Source: Bacillus sp. FJAT-27445
GTDB lineage: Bacteria > Bacillota > Bacilli > Bacillales > Cytobacillaceae
Assembly (NCBI RefSeq): GCF_001510665.1
Contig: NZ_LMTI01000002.1
Coordinates: 642,044 to 706,043, forward strand
Reading direction: 5' to 3'
DNA: 64,000 nucleotides
Made by a program: the position numbers and the translations under genes. Below are positions 8,898 through 18,807 of the stretch, piece after piece (position 1 is the stretch's first letter; every line of letters starts with the position of its first letter). The notes under the pieces are model-generated. The model was given only the letters and a program-made list of their open reading frames with translations, ran no database searches and was not told the DNA's origin.

Positions 8898-9614
8898 TTA
8901 TGGCTGATACTCCATCAGGTTTTCAATTTCTTCATCTGTCAGTTCCCTATACTCACCGAGCTCAAGTGTTTCATCAAGCTTCAAAGGGCCCATCGTAAGC
9001 CGCTTCAGGTAAACGACCCGCTTTTCAACCGCCTGGAACATTCTCTTCACCTGATGGAATTTCCCTTCCGTAATTGTCAGTTCGATATCCGACATCAGCC
9101 CCGACTTCAGGATTTTCAAATCGCCAGGCTTTGTATGATACCCATCATCAAGAGTGACGCCCTTCCGAAACGCTTCGGCATCCTCCTCCGTTACCTCGCC
9201 TTCAATGACGGCGAAATACGTTTTGGGCACATGCTTCTTCGGCGACAGCAGGCGATGGGCGAGCTGCCCGTCGTTCGTAATCAAAAGCAGGCCTTCTGTA
9301 TCCTTATCGAGCCTGCCGACCGGAAACGGCTCAAATACCTGATCTTCCAGTTCAAGCAGGTCAATGACTGTTTCATCCCTAGTATCCTCCGTCGCCGACA
9401 GAACGCCAGACGGCTTGTTCATCATCAAATAAATGAACTCTTTATATTCAATGACAGACCCGTTGAGCGTGACAATATCCTTCTTCGGATCCACATGATG
9501 CTTCGGATCCTTAACGGCCTTTTCATTCACCGCAACAGCTCCATCCTTCAGAAGCTTTTTGACTTCCTTCCTGCTGCCATAGCCTAAATTGGCAAGCACC
9601 TTATCAATTCTCAA
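8898..9614 (-). CDS. ytzG: RsuA/RluB-family pseudouridine synthase (YtzG-like)
   Basis: About 238 residues. An S4 RNA-binding domain (RIDKVLANLGYGSRKEVKKL, residues 2-21) is followed by the catalytic domain with PVGRLDKDTEGLLL, which holds the catalytic Asp. This type isomerises one uridine in rRNA; the exact site cannot be read from sequence. The TTG at 9614 is preferred because AAGGAGGGG sits six bases upstream and the length then equals the B. subtilis protein. It lies 68 bases downstream of ytgP and may be cotranscribed. Confidence 0.9.
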   Translation of the reverse strand: MRIDKVLANLGYGSRKEVKKLLKDGAVAVNEKAVKDPKHHVDPKKDIVTLNGSVIEYKEFIYLMMNKPSGVLSATEDTRDETVIDLLELEDQVFEPFPVGRLDKDTEGLLLITNDGQLAHRLLSPKKHVPKTYFAVIEGEVTEEDAEAFRKGVTLDDGYHTKPGDLKILKSGLMSDIELTITEGKFHQVKRMFQAVEKRVVYLKRLTMGPLKLDETLELGEYRELTDEEIENLMEYQP

Positions 9615-9682
9615 GCCGTTCCCCTCCTTGCAGGGCATTCTTTTTTTAAAAAAACCGCCCACCAAACCGGCAGGCGCATCAA

Positions 9683-11290
9683 TTACCTGGCTTTCAATTT
9701 CAGTTTGCCCAACAGCCTGTCCACCTTGTCCCCAAACAGGAAGTAAATAAGCTTTGTCTTGAAGGAAAAGTAGAAGTACACAATCCCGCCGGCAAGGGCG
9801 CTTAGCAGGATAATCAAAAGTGATTCCATTTCCGATGCAGGCGACAGGAATGTAGTTAAAAGCCTGTACACTCCCGCTGCCACGGCAAGCATCAGCGCAC
9901 CAAAAATGACAATCAAAAGGCTCCGTCGCAAAACAAGCCTGAATTTGTATTTGGAGAAAATTTTAATGACAACTAAATTAATGGCAATGGCTGCCCCATA
10001 GCCGAGCGTAGTAGCCAAAATCGCCCCATCCGTCTCATAGAGCTTGATGAGCGGAATGTTGAGCGCAAATTTGACAAGGAGCCCTGTTAACAGGCTTAGG
10101 ATGGTCCATTTCTGTTCATTGATACCCTGCAGAATTGCCGCGGTTACAGAATAAAGGGCAAACAGGATTGCAACAGGCGCATACATTCTCAGTACTTCGG
10201 TACCCAAATCCAAATGTCCGTAAAAAACCGTATAGAAAGGCTCAGCAAGCAGCGAAAGCCCCGCCGCGGCCGGCAGTGTCAGGAATAGAAGGACCTGGAA
10301 AGTCTGATTCAGCTGCCTGTTCAGGCTCTTTCGATCTTCTTCCACAAACGCTTTAGTAATGCTTGGAACCAGTGTTAATGAAAACGCTGTTGCAAGCGCT
10401 ACAGGAATGATGACCAGCTTGTGCGACTGGAAGTTCAGGATAGAAAACGCATCACCCGCGGCACCCTTGCTAAAACCAATTGATTTCATCGCACTTTCAA
10501 ACGTCATTTGATCGATGAATTGGAAAAGAGGATTGGCAATCCCGACCAGGACAAATGGCGCGGCATAAATTAATATTTCCTTGTACATCTCTTTTAAAGA
10601 AATATCAACAGTCCCTTTGTCCTTCTCAAGAAGCTTATCCAGTCCAGGCTTTCTCCTAACCCAGTACCAGCCAAGGACAGCAAGCCCGCCTATCGCACCG
10701 ATAAACGCGGCAAATGTGGCCGCCTTTACAGCATCAACCGTGTTCCCATCGAGTAATTTTAGGATGATATAGGCTCCTGCAATAACGAAGACAATCCTAA
10801 CAATCTGCTCAACAACCTGAGAGACAGCTGAAGGTCCCATGGACTGATGCCCCTGAAAGAACCCACGGATCATACTCATGAACGGAACAATGATTAACGC
10901 GAAGGATACAGCCCTAATGACCGATGTAATGTCCTCAGCTGGTAATTCTCTCCCCGTAGAGAGCAGTGGCGCTGAAATATAAAGGACCAAGAAGGAAACA
11001 ATCCCCGTACACATCATGACAACGAGGCCTGATTTGAAAAGCTTCCGGCCAACCGCATATTCATCCATTGCATTATATTTGGCAATAAATTTTGAAACAG
11101 CGAGCGGGATCCCCGCTGTCGCAATACTGATAAAAATTGTATAAGGAATATAGGAATAAGCATAGAGCTGCGTTCCTTCAAGCCCGACGATACGGGAAAA
11201 AGGTATGACATAGAAAAGTCCAAGCATCTTGGAAATGATCGTTCCAAGCGTCAAAATAAATGTTCCTCTGATTAATTTGGATGACGACAT
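9683..11290 (-). CDS. murJ: Lipid II flippase, MurJ/SpoVB-like membrane protein (YtgP)
   Basis: About 535 residues with some 14 hydrophobic segments and the polysaccharide-export/MVF pattern (FILTLGTIISKMLGLFYVIPF at the N-terminus, IRGFFQGHQSMGPSAVSQVVEQ in the middle). In B. subtilis YtgP flips lipid II across the membrane for wall synthesis. SpoVB-type paralogues are similar, but gene order between ytfP and the pseudouridine synthase supports YtgP. The ATG at 11290 follows AAGGGATTTT; a start 54 bases upstream has no such site. Confidence 0.9.
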   Translation of the reverse strand: MSSSKLIRGTFILTLGTIISKMLGLFYVIPFSRIVGLEGTQLYAYSYIPYTIFISIATAGIPLAVSKFIAKYNAMDEYAVGRKLFKSGLVVMMCTGIVSFLVLYISAPLLSTGRELPAEDITSVIRAVSFALIIVPFMSMIRGFFQGHQSMGPSAVSQVVEQIVRIVFVIAGAYIILKLLDGNTVDAVKAATFAAFIGAIGGLAVLGWYWVRRKPGLDKLLEKDKGTVDISLKEMYKEILIYAAPFVLVGIANPLFQFIDQMTFESAMKSIGFSKGAAGDAFSILNFQSHKLVIIPVALATAFSLTLVPSITKAFVEEDRKSLNRQLNQTFQVLLFLTLPAAAGLSLLAEPFYTVFYGHLDLGTEVLRMYAPVAILFALYSVTAAILQGINEQKWTILSLLTGLLVKFALNIPLIKLYETDGAILATTLGYGAAIAINLVVIKIFSKYKFRLVLRRSLLIVIFGALMLAVAAGVYRLLTTFLSPASEMESLLIILLSALAGGIVYFYFSFKTKLIYFLFGDKVDRLLGKLKLKAR

Positions 11291-11544
11291 AAAATCCCTT
11301 CTCACATAAAAAATACAGTAATCTTTCGACTTGCAGGTTCGCATTTAAATAAACTTGTTACTTCTGCAATCCTGCGCCAATTTTACCGGCACACTAATTA
11401 GTAGTGTACCTTTCTTTTCCCCAACGCGCCACTTCCACTCATTATATTTCCACGCATGGGCCTGCCTTTTCTTTGTAGCCTTCCATGTATATAATAAGAA
11501 AATAAGTTTACCACATATCATGACTAAAAAAGTTGGTGTTTTAT

Positions 11545-12816
11545 ATGAAATATGACGTAATCGTGATCGGCGGCGGGCCTTCCGGATTGATGGCTGCAGC
11601 CGCTGCGGGAGATAAAGGTGCGCGTGTTCTGTTGATTGATAAGGGGGACAAGCTTGGCAGAAAGCTTGCCATTTCAGGCGGAGGCCGCTGCAACGTAACA
11701 AATAGGCTCCCTGTTGAGGAAATTATTAAACATATTCCCGGCAACGGCCGGTTTTTGTACAGCGGATTTTCCATTTTTAGCAATGAAGATATTATCGCCT
11801 TTTTCGAGAGCCTTGGAATCAATTTGAAAGAAGAGGATCACGGGAGGATGTTTCCGGTAACGGACAAAGCACAATCCGTTGTTGACGCCCTCCTTGAAAA
11901 ATTAGAAAAGTTACACGTAAAGACTTATACAAACTCACCTGTTAGGGATGTAATTTTCAAGGACGGCCAAGTAAAAGGAGTGCTGCTTGGCAATGGTTCC
12001 GAGGTAGAAGCAGATGCAGTCGTTGTCGCGGTAGGCGGTAAATCGGTTCCGCATACAGGTTCGACTGGTGATGGCTATGCCTGGGCGGAAAAAGCGGGCC
12101 ATACAATTACCGAACTCTTTCCGACCGAAGTGCCGGTCACATCCGGGGAAGCTTTTATTAAAAATAAGAGCCTACAGGGGCTGTCGCTTAGGGACGTTGC
12201 GGTCAGTGTGCTGAATCCGAAAGGAAAACCGCTCATCACGCACAGGATGGACATGCTATTTACCCATTTCGGGGTAAGCGGCCCCGCGGTACTCCGCTGC
12301 AGCCAGTTCGTAGTCAAAGCAATGAAAAAGTGGAATCTGAGAGAGGTACCAATACAAATCGATGTGCTGCCGGATAAAAACGGTGAAATGCTATTTCAGG
12401 AACTTGCGGGGCTGGTTAAGGCGGAACCGAAAAAGAGCATGAAAAATTTGGTGAAAGGACTCGTGCCTGAACGATATTTGCTGTTTTTGCTTGAGAAAAG
12501 CGGGATTGACGCCGGAGCTCCCGGGTCAGAGATTTCACATGAGAAAATTCGTACATTTTGCGGCATGTGCAAGCAGTTTACATTCAATGTCAACGGAACC
12601 CTTCCTCTTGAAAAAGCATTCGTTACAGGAGGCGGCGTTTCAGTTAAGGAAATTGAACCACAGACGATGGCGTCGAAAAAAATGGACGGGCTCTATTTTT
12701 GCGGAGAAATTCTCGACATCCACGGGTATACCGGCGGCTATAATATTACCGCCGCCTTCGTGACTGGCAGGCTTGCCGGGGGCAGCGCGGCCAAATTCGC
12801 AGCCGAAGTCCGTTAA
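11545..12816 (+). CDS. ytfP: NAD(P)/FAD-dependent oxidoreductase, HI0933/YtfP family
   Basis: About 423 residues. The FAD-binding Rossmann motif [18 protein letters not shown] is at the N-terminus, and [13 protein letters not shown] and the C-terminal [16 protein letters not shown] segment are hallmarks of the BaiN/HI0933 flavoprotein family. The substrate of the Bacillus enzyme is unknown. The start is the ATG at 11545; a TTG at 11533 is also in frame and no strong binding site decides between them. It is divergent from murJ and ends at a hairpin terminator. Confidence 0.88.
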   Translation: MKYDVIVIGGGPSGLMAAAAAGDKGARVLLIDKGDKLGRKLAISGGGRCNVTNRLPVEEIIKHIPGNGRFLYSGFSIFSNEDIIAFFESLGINLKEEDHGRMFPVTDKAQSVVDALLEKLEKLHVKTYTNSPVRDVIFKDGQVKGVLLGNGSEVEADAVVVAVGGKSVPHTGSTGDGYAWAEKAGHTITELFPTEVPVTSGEAFIKNKSLQGLSLRDVAVSVLNPKGKPLITHRMDMLFTHFGVSGPAVLRCSQFVVKAMKKWNLREVPIQIDVLPDKNGEMLFQELAGLVKAEPKKSMKNLVKGLVPERYLLFLLEKSGIDAGAPGSEISHEKIRTFCGMCKQFTFNVNGTLPLEKAFVTGGGVSVKEIEPQTMASKKMDGLYFCGEILDIHGYTGGYNITAAFVTGRLAGGSAAKFAAEVR

Positions 12817-12818
12817 AA

Positions 12819-12862
12819 AAAGGAGCTTTCCACCATGCTTGTTTTGTGGGAAGCTCCTTTAA
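12819..12862. terminator. Bidirectional terminator between ytfP and a small membrane-protein gene
   Basis: AAGGAGCTTTCCAC pairs with GTGGGAAGCTCCTT. T-rich tails follow on the plus strand (TTTAAATTTTG) and A-rich sequence precedes it for the convergent gene. Confidence 0.85.
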
Positions 12863-12889
12863 ATTTTGTTTTATTTTGTTTGATTGTTT

Positions 12890-13165
12890 TTATCTTCCAA
12901 TCCCAAACAGGAATAACTCTATAAAAAACGGGCCCAGAATTATGGCAAGAATGAGCATCACGCCCAGATCGGCATTAATATTTCGATTAAGCCATTCCAC
13001 CTTTTTTTTAATCCATATCAAAAAAATAAGCGACAGGGCTAGGTAAATACCGGGTATTACATATTTCAATAATGATGTTACAGCCAATATCGGCTCAATA
13101 AAGTAATAAAATATCAACAAATTGGCCATTAGGAATCCAGCCTCAATAACGGTAAATAATTTCAC
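12890..13165 (-). CDS. Small membrane protein, unknown function
   Basis: A 91-residue protein with three predicted membrane segments (about residues 5-25, 32-52 and 69-88) and a short basic loop, KKKVEWLNRN. The GTG start at 13165 follows GAGGGG eight bases upstream. I do not recognise a family. It is convergent with ytfP and probably monocistronic. Confidence 0.65.
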   Translation of the reverse strand: MKLFTVIEAGFLMANLLIFYYFIEPILAVTSLLKYVIPGIYLALSLIFLIWIKKKVEWLNRNINADLGVMLILAIILGPFFIELFLFGIGR

Positions 13166-13260
13166 TGATCCATCCCCTCGCGAAGCTATTTACCATTGTT
13201 TTACCAACAACTCCAACAATGTAAATTAAAATTTGTTTTGTCACCCGTTTTGTTTTGCAT

Positions 13261-13443
13261 TCACGCCCTATAGATTACCATGGCCGAGAAGCAGTAAATC
13301 TGGTCTTCCTCGTCTTCCTGGAGAGCTGCGACATTGTATTTTATATCGAGCAGTTTTTTTTCATCGAGCCCTTTCAGGAAATTATTCATGTCCGTTTCCA
13401 GGTCTGCTTCATGCTCTTTATCGAAAAGTTTCACCTGTATCAT
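13261..13443 (-). CDS. cse60: Sporulation protein Cse60
   Basis: A 60-residue protein beginning MIQVKLFDKEHEADLE and ending with the YCFSAMVIYR strand; length and sequence match Cse60, a SigE-dependent mother-cell sporulation protein of B. subtilis with no assigned biochemical role. The ATG at 13443 follows GGGAGGAAGG at good spacing; a longer frame to 13482 is not supported. I could not place a clear SigE promoter. Confidence 0.85.
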   Translation of the reverse strand: MIQVKLFDKEHEADLETDMNNFLKGLDEKKLLDIKYNVAALQEDEEDQIYCFSAMVIYRA

Positions 13444-13560
13444 TTTGCCCTTCCTCCCTCTTTTTTCTTCCAGTTTTGCCAAAATTCCAACTTTTTAACA
13501 GAGAACATTGGATAATTATTGATTCTAGCGGAAAAATACACTTAAAAGGAGGCTGGTAAC

Positions 13561-13812
13561 ATGGCTAGACGCAACAAAATTCTTGTTCCCGAAGCGAGAC
13601 AGGGGCTCGATGAATTGAAAGCAAAAGTGGTCGGCGCGAAACGGCCTGAGGATGCCAAATTTGAAGCGGCGAAAGAGGTTGGCGTACCTCTTCAACATGG
13701 CTATAACGGACGGCTTGCCGCGGAAGATGCCGGAAAAGTTGGCGGAAGGCTTGGCGGCAGCATGGTGAAGGAGCTTGTCCGAATGGCGCAGGAGAATTTG
13801 AAAAAGAAGTAG
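13561..13812 (+). CDS. Small acid-soluble spore protein, alpha/beta type
   Basis: An 83-residue protein of the alpha/beta SASP family, which coats and protects spore DNA and is degraded at germination by Gpr. Family marks are KFEAAKEVGV, which contains the likely Gpr cleavage site after Glu, and the C-terminal GGRLGGSMVKELVRMAQE. It is longer than most, with an extra basic stretch (KAKVVGAKRPEDA) before the cleavage site. AAAGGAGG lies nine bases before the ATG. It is a SspD-like paralogue; the exact name cannot be fixed. Confidence 0.87.
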   Translation: MARRNKILVPEARQGLDELKAKVVGAKRPEDAKFEAAKEVGVPLQHGYNGRLAAEDAGKVGGRLGGSMVKELVRMAQENLKKK

Positions 13813-13874
13813 AGGTTTGGACACGCTTTGTTCAGATGGTGTATATCAATTTCGTGGAATGTAAGAATCCTGTA

Positions 13875-14089
13875 CGAAGCCGGGGAGTCGTCGGACTCAT
13901 ACACATCGGATTTCCGAAAAGCTGTCAGAACCTCGGGCATCTTCTGACTCATACACGACGGATTTCCGAAAAGCTGTCAGAACCCCGGGCATCTTCGGAC
14001 TCATACCCGTCTGGATTCCGAAAAGCTGTCCGAACCTGGGGAGTCTTCGGACTCATACCCGTCTGAATTCCGAAAAGCTGTCAGAACCT
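13875..14089. repeat. Four tandem 52-bp repeats
   Basis: Exact 52-bp period: 13875-13926, 13927-13978, 13979-14030 and 14031-14082, plus a 7-base partial copy. Shared core: GACTCATAC and CCGAAAAGCTGTC. Copies 1 and 4 hold the inverted repeat GAGTC/GACTC around GTCG or TTCG. The period is not a multiple of three, so it is not a coding repeat. Confidence 0.92.
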
Positions 14090-14128
14090 AAAGAATGCTC
14101 TTCTCATCAACTGAGAAAAGCATTCTTT
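14090..14128. terminator. Hairpin after the 52-bp repeats (probable terminator of ytwF)
   Basis: AAAGAATGCT pairs with AGCATTCTTT and an inner TTCTCA pairs with TGAGAA. The stem ends supply short A/T runs on both strands, but there is no long T-tract. Confidence 0.65.
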
Positions 14129-14179
14129 AATAGAAAGCTGTTATAAATTCAACGTCTGTTCACCGTGAAAATCAGGCCA

Positions 14180-14494
14180 TTACCCCTTTACTTCAACGTC
14201 GCCTTCCCACTCGAGCATGCCGCCATCCATATTGGTGACCTTGTAGCCCTGCTGCTGCAAGTAGTGGCAGACGTTCATGCTTCGGCCGCCTGAACGGCAA
14301 ATAAAGATATATTCCTTGTTCTTGTCCAGTTCATCGAGGCGGGCAGGGATTTCCCCCATTTTTAGATGCTGCGCACCGGGAATCATTCCGAACACGACTT
14401 CTTCATCTTCTCTCACATCGATTAAGTGGAGCTTCTCCCCATTCTCGAGTTTTTTCTCCAGTTCTTCCGTAGAAATAGATTTTACGTGTTCCAT
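14180..14494 (-). CDS. ytwF: Rhodanese-domain protein (YtwF)
   Basis: A 104-residue single-domain rhodanese. LIDVREDEEV is the typical N-terminal strand and the active-site loop is CRSGGRS (Cys about residue 76). It could carry a persulfide or transfer sulfur; the physiological acceptor is unknown. The gene follows leuS, as ytwF does in B. subtilis. The ATG follows AGAGGGGTGCT. Confidence 0.9.
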   Translation of the reverse strand: MEHVKSISTEELEKKLENGEKLHLIDVREDEEVVFGMIPGAQHLKMGEIPARLDELDKNKEYIFICRSGGRSMNVCHYLQQQGYKVTNMDGGMLEWEGDVEVKG

Positions 14495-14507
14495 TTTAGC
14501 ACCCCTC

Positions 14508-14540
14508 TGTTAAAAGCATCCCCCGTATTCCGGGGGATGC
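14508..14540 (-). terminator. Terminator of leuS
   Basis: GCATCCCCCG (14516-14525) pairs with CGGGGGATGC (14531-14540); minus-strand tail TTTTAAC. The T-run is short, so some read-through into ytwF is possible. Confidence 0.75.
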
Positions 14541-14612
14541 CATGATTATTTTCAAAAATAGTTTCCCATTAATCCGGTTTTTCAAGCAAATTTATTATCC
14601 GAACTAATGCTG

Positions 14613-17024
14613 TTAATTTGCCACAACGTTAACCAGCTTGCCGGGAACCGCAATTACCTTGCGGACGGTTTTGCCCTCGAGCTCGGCGCTAATTTCCTTC
14701 ATGGCCAGTTCTTCCATCGCTTCCTTGGATGCGTCGGCAGGAACCAGGAGCTTCTTCTTCATTTTGCCGTTGATTTGGACAACGATTTCCACTTCGTCTT
14801 CCACCAGCTTGGATTCGTCGAATATTGGCCATGGTTCATATGCGATTGTATCCGTGTGGCCAAGCTTCTGCCAAAGTTCCTCACAAACGTGCGGTGCAAT
14901 TGGCGAAAGAAGTTTGACGAAGCCTTCCATGTACTCTTTCGGCAAAACATCAGATTTATAGGCCTCGTTAATAAAGACCATCAGCTGGGAGATACCCGTG
15001 TTAAAGCGCAGTCCTTCGTAGTCCTCAGTTACTTTTTTAACCGTTTGGTGGTACACGCGCTCAAGGTTATCCGCTTTCGCACCTTTCTGAATTTTAGCGG
15101 AAACCGAGCCATTTGCCTCAATGAACAGGCGCCATACACGGTCAAGGAATCTGCGCGCGCCGTCTAGGCCATTCGTCGACCAGGAGACTGAGGCGTCAAG
15201 CGGCCCCATGAACATTTCATAAAGCCTTAACGTGTCCGCACCGTGGCTTTCAACAATATGGTCTGGGTTGACAACATTGCCTTTCGATTTACTCATCTTT
15301 TCATTATTTTCCCCAAGGATCATCCCCTGGTTGTAAAGCTTCTGGAAAGGTTCTTTCGTCGGGACCACACCAATATCGTATAGGAACTTGTGCCAGAATC
15401 GGGCGTAGAGCAGGTGCAATACCGCATGCTCGGCACCTCCGATATAAATATCGACAGGAAGCCATTCTTTAAGTTTTTCAGGATCGGCCAAATGCTTATC
15501 ATTCCTTGGGTCGATATAGCGCAGGTAGTACCAGCAGCTTCCGCCCCATTGCGGCATTGTGTTCGTTTCGCGGCGGCCTTTTTTGCCGGTTTCAGGGTCA
15601 ACGATATTTACCCAGTCTTTAATATTCGCAAGCGGGGATTCGCCTGTTCCCGATGGCTTGATATCTTTTGTTTTTGGTAAAATAAGCGGCAGCTGGTCTT
15701 CCGGTACGGCAGAGCTTGTGCCGTCCTCCCAGTGGATGATTGGAATTGGCTCGCCCCAGTAGCGCTGGCGGCTGAAAAGCCAGTCGCGAAGGCGGTAGGT
15801 AATTTTTTTCGTACCAATTCCCTTTTCCTCAAGCCATGCAATCATATCCCGGATAGCGTCCTCCTTGTTCAAGCCATTTAGGAATCCGGAATTTACATGC
15901 TTGCCATCGCCTGTGTAAGCTTCTGTCTCAATATCTCCGCCGGCAACGACCTCAACGATCCTTAAGCCGAATTGCTTGGCGAATTCGTAGTCACGCTCAT
16001 CATGCCCAGGTACCGCCATGATTGCGCCGGTTCCGTAGCTAGCAAGTACGTAATCCGCAATCCAGATCGGCATTTCTTCGCCATTCGCCGGATTGATTGC
16101 ATACGCTCCGGTGAAGACACCGGTCTTCTCTTTTGCAAGGTCTGTCCGTTCAAGGTCGCTCTTGCTCTTAATTTTTTCAAGATACGCTTCAACCGCTTCC
16201 TTCTGCTCAGCCGTTGTTATTTTTTCAACCAGAGCATGCTCCGGAGCCAAAACCGCATAGGTTGCGCCAAAAAGCGTATCAGGACGTGTCGTAAAGACCG
16301 TAAATGTACCGTCATGGCCTTTTATGTTAAAAGTGACTTCAGCACCTTCAGAGCGGCCAATCCAGTTGCGCTGCATATCCTTCAGGCTTTCCGGCCAATC
16401 CAGCTCCTCAAGGTCTTCCAATAAGCGATCGGCATAGGCAGTGATTTTCAACACCCACTGCCTCATCGGGCGGCGCTCGACTGGATGTCCGCCACGCTCG
16501 CTCTTGCCGTCGATGACTTCTTCATTCGCAAGAACCGTTCCAAGAGCCGGGCACCAGTTGACGGATACTTCATCAATGTAGGCAAGGCCTTTTTCATACA
16601 GCTTCAGGAAAATCCATTGCGTCCACTTATAATAGTCAGGGTCCGTTGTGTTGATTTCTCTGTCCCAATCATAGGAGAAACCGAGCGCCTTAATTTGGCG
16701 GCGGAACGTGTTGATATTCTTCTCGGTGAATTCCGCAGGGTCATTCCCGGTATCAAGAGCGTACTGCTCAGCAGGAAGTCCGAATGCGTCCCAGCCCATT
16801 GGATGGAGAACGTTGTAGCCCTGCATCCGCTTCATGCGGGATAGGATATCCGTCGCTGTATAGCCCTCGGGATGCCCAACGTGAAGGCCAGCCCCAGATG
16901 GATAAGGGAACATATCAAGCGCGTAGAATTTCGGCTTGCCCTTTTCCTCGTTCGTTTTAAACGTTTTTTCACTTTCCCACTTCGTCTGCCACTTCTTTTC
17001 AATTTTATTGTGGTTGAAGTTCAT
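14613..17024 (-). CDS. leuS: Leucyl-tRNA synthetase
   Basis: A class I synthetase of 803 residues, normal bacterial length, charging tRNA-Leu. The HIGH-type motif is in [17 protein letters not shown] (about residues 40-56), the CP1 editing domain with its TTRPDT segment follows, and the KMSKS loop is [13 protein letters not shown]. The start [13 protein letters not shown] fits the family; AGGGAGGA lies upstream, and a second ATG is only three bases earlier. It is controlled by the T-box leader just upstream. Confidence 0.97.
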   Translation of the reverse strand: MNFNHNKIEKKWQTKWESEKTFKTNEEKGKPKFYALDMFPYPSGAGLHVGHPEGYTATDILSRMKRMQGYNVLHPMGWDAFGLPAEQYALDTGNDPAEFTEKNINTFRRQIKALGFSYDWDREINTTDPDYYKWTQWIFLKLYEKGLAYIDEVSVNWCPALGTVLANEEVIDGKSERGGHPVERRPMRQWVLKITAYADRLLEDLEELDWPESLKDMQRNWIGRSEGAEVTFNIKGHDGTFTVFTTRPDTLFGATYAVLAPEHALVEKITTAEQKEAVEAYLEKIKSKSDLERTDLAKEKTGVFTGAYAINPANGEEMPIWIADYVLASYGTGAIMAVPGHDERDYEFAKQFGLRIVEVVAGGDIETEAYTGDGKHVNSGFLNGLNKEDAIRDMIAWLEEKGIGTKKITYRLRDWLFSRQRYWGEPIPIIHWEDGTSSAVPEDQLPLILPKTKDIKPSGTGESPLANIKDWVNIVDPETGKKGRRETNTMPQWGGSCWYYLRYIDPRNDKHLADPEKLKEWLPVDIYIGGAEHAVLHLLYARFWHKFLYDIGVVPTKEPFQKLYNQGMILGENNEKMSKSKGNVVNPDHIVESHGADTLRLYEMFMGPLDASVSWSTNGLDGARRFLDRVWRLFIEANGSVSAKIQKGAKADNLERVYHQTVKKVTEDYEGLRFNTGISQLMVFINEAYKSDVLPKEYMEGFVKLLSPIAPHVCEELWQKLGHTDTIAYEPWPIFDESKLVEDEVEIVVQINGKMKKKLLVPADASKEAMEELAMKEISAELEGKTVRKVIAVPGKLVNVVAN

Positions 17025-17044
17025 CATGATTCCTCCCTCAATCT

Positions 17045-17310
17045 TTTTCTGAAAACAAAAAAACTCCCATCCCATAAACAGGGACGAGAGGATATGTATC
17101 TTCCCGCGGTACCACCCACATTAGTGTGAAAACACTCGCTTCATTCATCCTTAACGCGGAAAACGGCAGGCATTACTAATACTTCACGCCTGCGACTCAA
17201 AGGCGAGTTCATGATGGTCCCGGCCGGCTTGCACCAACCGCCAGCTCTCTATATTGGCGGGACGAAATCATTACTAATCCTTTTCACAGTCATTCAATCT
17301 ATTTGCATAA
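17045..17310 (-). promoter_or_regulatory. T-box leader of leuS (Leu specifier CTC)
   Basis: The minus strand carries the AGTAA and AGAGAGC...GGTTGGTGCAAGCC elements of stem I, a probable specifier CTC (17205-17207, in GAACTCGCC), the T-box GGGTGGTACCGCGG (17104-17117) and a terminator (17064-17090) followed by seven T. Uncharged tRNA-Leu would pair with the specifier and the T-box to allow read-through into leuS. Confidence 0.95.
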
Positions 17311-17314
17311 TGCT

Positions 17315-17343
17315 ATTTTATTAAAATTTGCAGCCAGATGCAA
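17315..17343 (-). promoter_or_regulatory. Candidate SigA promoter of leuS
   Basis: TTGCAT, a 17-base spacer and TAAAAT, just upstream of the T-box leader. Confidence 0.6.
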
Positions 17344-17378
17344 GCCGCTCGTTCAAAATGTGCTCTTGCGCAGGTTTA

Positions 17379-17417
17379 AACTAAAATAATCCCGCACCAA
17401 CAGAGGCGCGGGATTAT
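17379..17417 (-). terminator. Terminator of the MFS transporter gene
   Basis: ATAATCCCGC (17386-17395) pairs with GCGGGATTAT (17408-17417); the minus-strand tail is TTTTAG. Confidence 0.8.
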
Positions 17418-17420
17418 ATA

Positions 17421-18602
17421 TTAAGCACTCACAGAATGTTTTCCTTCTTTGATGCCTCGGTCATAGACGACAGTCGTTCCAATTGAAACGATAAACAAGC
17501 CAATCAGGATAATGAACAGTGTGGACATGCCGTACAGGTCAACGAGTATCCCGCCAAGCAACGGACCGACCATCCTGCCGCCAGTTGCTGTGCTGTTAAC
17601 AATTCCTTGGTAAAATCCTTCCCTGCCCCGAGGCGCAAGTTCGCTCGCAATTGTCGGAACAGCCGGCCAAATGAGCATTTCACCTGCTGTTAAAATAACC
17701 ATCCCGGCCATGAATCCGGAAAAGCTGCCCGAATTTGCGGCTACGATGAATGCCACGATAAAAATCAGCATTCCTAGAACCATTTGTGTCTTTATTGAAC
17801 GGCCGAAGCGCTTCAGGAAGCCATTCAGTACCGGCTGACCAAGGACAATTAGCGCCCCGTTTACAGACCAAAGCAAGCTGTATTGGGTGAGCGTGATATT
17901 GATTTCCTGGGTATAAGAAGCAATGGTCGTTTGCCATTGGACATAGCCAACCCAGCAAAGGAGATAGCCAATACAGAGGATGAGAAGCGCTTTTAGCTTC
18001 TTATTCATACCGGCCGAGGGATTCTCCTGCAAAATAGAAGTCTGGGCGCCTTTCCGGTCGGTTATGTTTTTATAGCCAAAAATGGCAATTGCCATAAAGA
18101 CAATGTACATAAACAAGTTTGCAACGAAAATAAGCTGGAAGGAAAAAGCTGCAACGATTCCTCCAAGCGCCGCGCCGACTGCTACCCCAAGATTTTGGGC
18201 GACATAGATGGCGTTGAACGCCTTTCTTCCGCCTTCCTTCCAGACAGCCCCCGACATAGCGTACATTGCTGGGAATATGATCCCCGCGCCAAACCCGGCA
18301 ATCGTAAGGAAAACGACATAGGGGGTAAAGTCGTTCCAAAAAGTCAATCCAAGCAATGCAAGCAACGCAATGCCGATTCCAAGCAAAATCGATTTATAGC
18401 CGCCTAGCTTGTCAAAGAGGGTACCTCCTACCAGGTTTCCCGCAACACTTGCCGCTGAGTTCAGCATCAGGACAAAACCCGCGGTTGTCAGGGATTTGCC
18501 GAGGTGTTCATCTATATATATTGCATTTAGAGGCCAGAGAAAGGATGAACCTGTAACGTTGACGACCATGCCGATAATTAATAGCCATAAAGCACGTGGC
18601 AT
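17421..18602 (-). CDS. yttB: MFS transporter (YttB-like)
   Basis: About 393 residues with roughly 12 membrane segments and the MFS loop 2-3 motif GGTLFDKLGGYKS. It belongs to the drug/multidrug exporter-like group; YttB substrates are not known. The ATG at 18602 is chosen because AAAAAGGAG lies just upstream. It is transcribed toward leuS, as in Bacillus relatives, but separated by a terminator and the T-box region. Confidence 0.85.
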   Translation of the reverse strand: MPRALWLLIIGMVVNVTGSSFLWPLNAIYIDEHLGKSLTTAGFVLMLNSAASVAGNLVGGTLFDKLGGYKSILLGIGIALLALLGLTFWNDFTPYVVFLTIAGFGAGIIFPAMYAMSGAVWKEGGRKAFNAIYVAQNLGVAVGAALGGIVAAFSFQLIFVANLFMYIVFMAIAIFGYKNITDRKGAQTSILQENPSAGMNKKLKALLILCIGYLLCWVGYVQWQTTIASYTQEINITLTQYSLLWSVNGALIVLGQPVLNGFLKRFGRSIKTQMVLGMLIFIVAFIVAANSGSFSGFMAGMVILTAGEMLIWPAVPTIASELAPRGREGFYQGIVNSTATGGRMVGPLLGGILVDLYGMSTLFIILIGLFIVSIGTTVVYDRGIKEGKHSVSA

Positions 18603-18705
18603 CTTGATTCTCCTTTTTCGCAAAAAATAAGGTCTTCCTTTTCAAACACAAATGATATTCTATTCCTTTTCCTAAAACTGTGCAATGGTTTTATTCCAAA
18701 TGTGA

Positions 18706-18742
18706 AGAAAGCACTGTATCCCAAATGGATACAGTGCTTTCT
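18706..18742 (-). terminator. Probable terminator of the nrf operon
   Basis: A perfect 16-bp stem (18706-18721 with 18727-18742, loop CAAAT) lies 65 bases past the nrfA stop. The minus-strand tail is TCTTCACATTT, T-rich but interrupted. Confidence 0.75.
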
Positions 18743-18807
18743 ATAGGACTATTGATTTCCCTAAATCAGGGGAAGTCACTACTATGCTAAAAGCTTTCCA
18801 GCTACAA

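Noticed and set aside
13836..14066. Plus-strand frame of 76 codons through the 52-bp repeats
   Set aside because: The repeat unit is not a multiple of three, so successive copies read in different frames; no family resemblance.
13875..14089. CRISPR array
   Set aside because: Units are directly adjacent with no unique spacers, and there are no cas genes.
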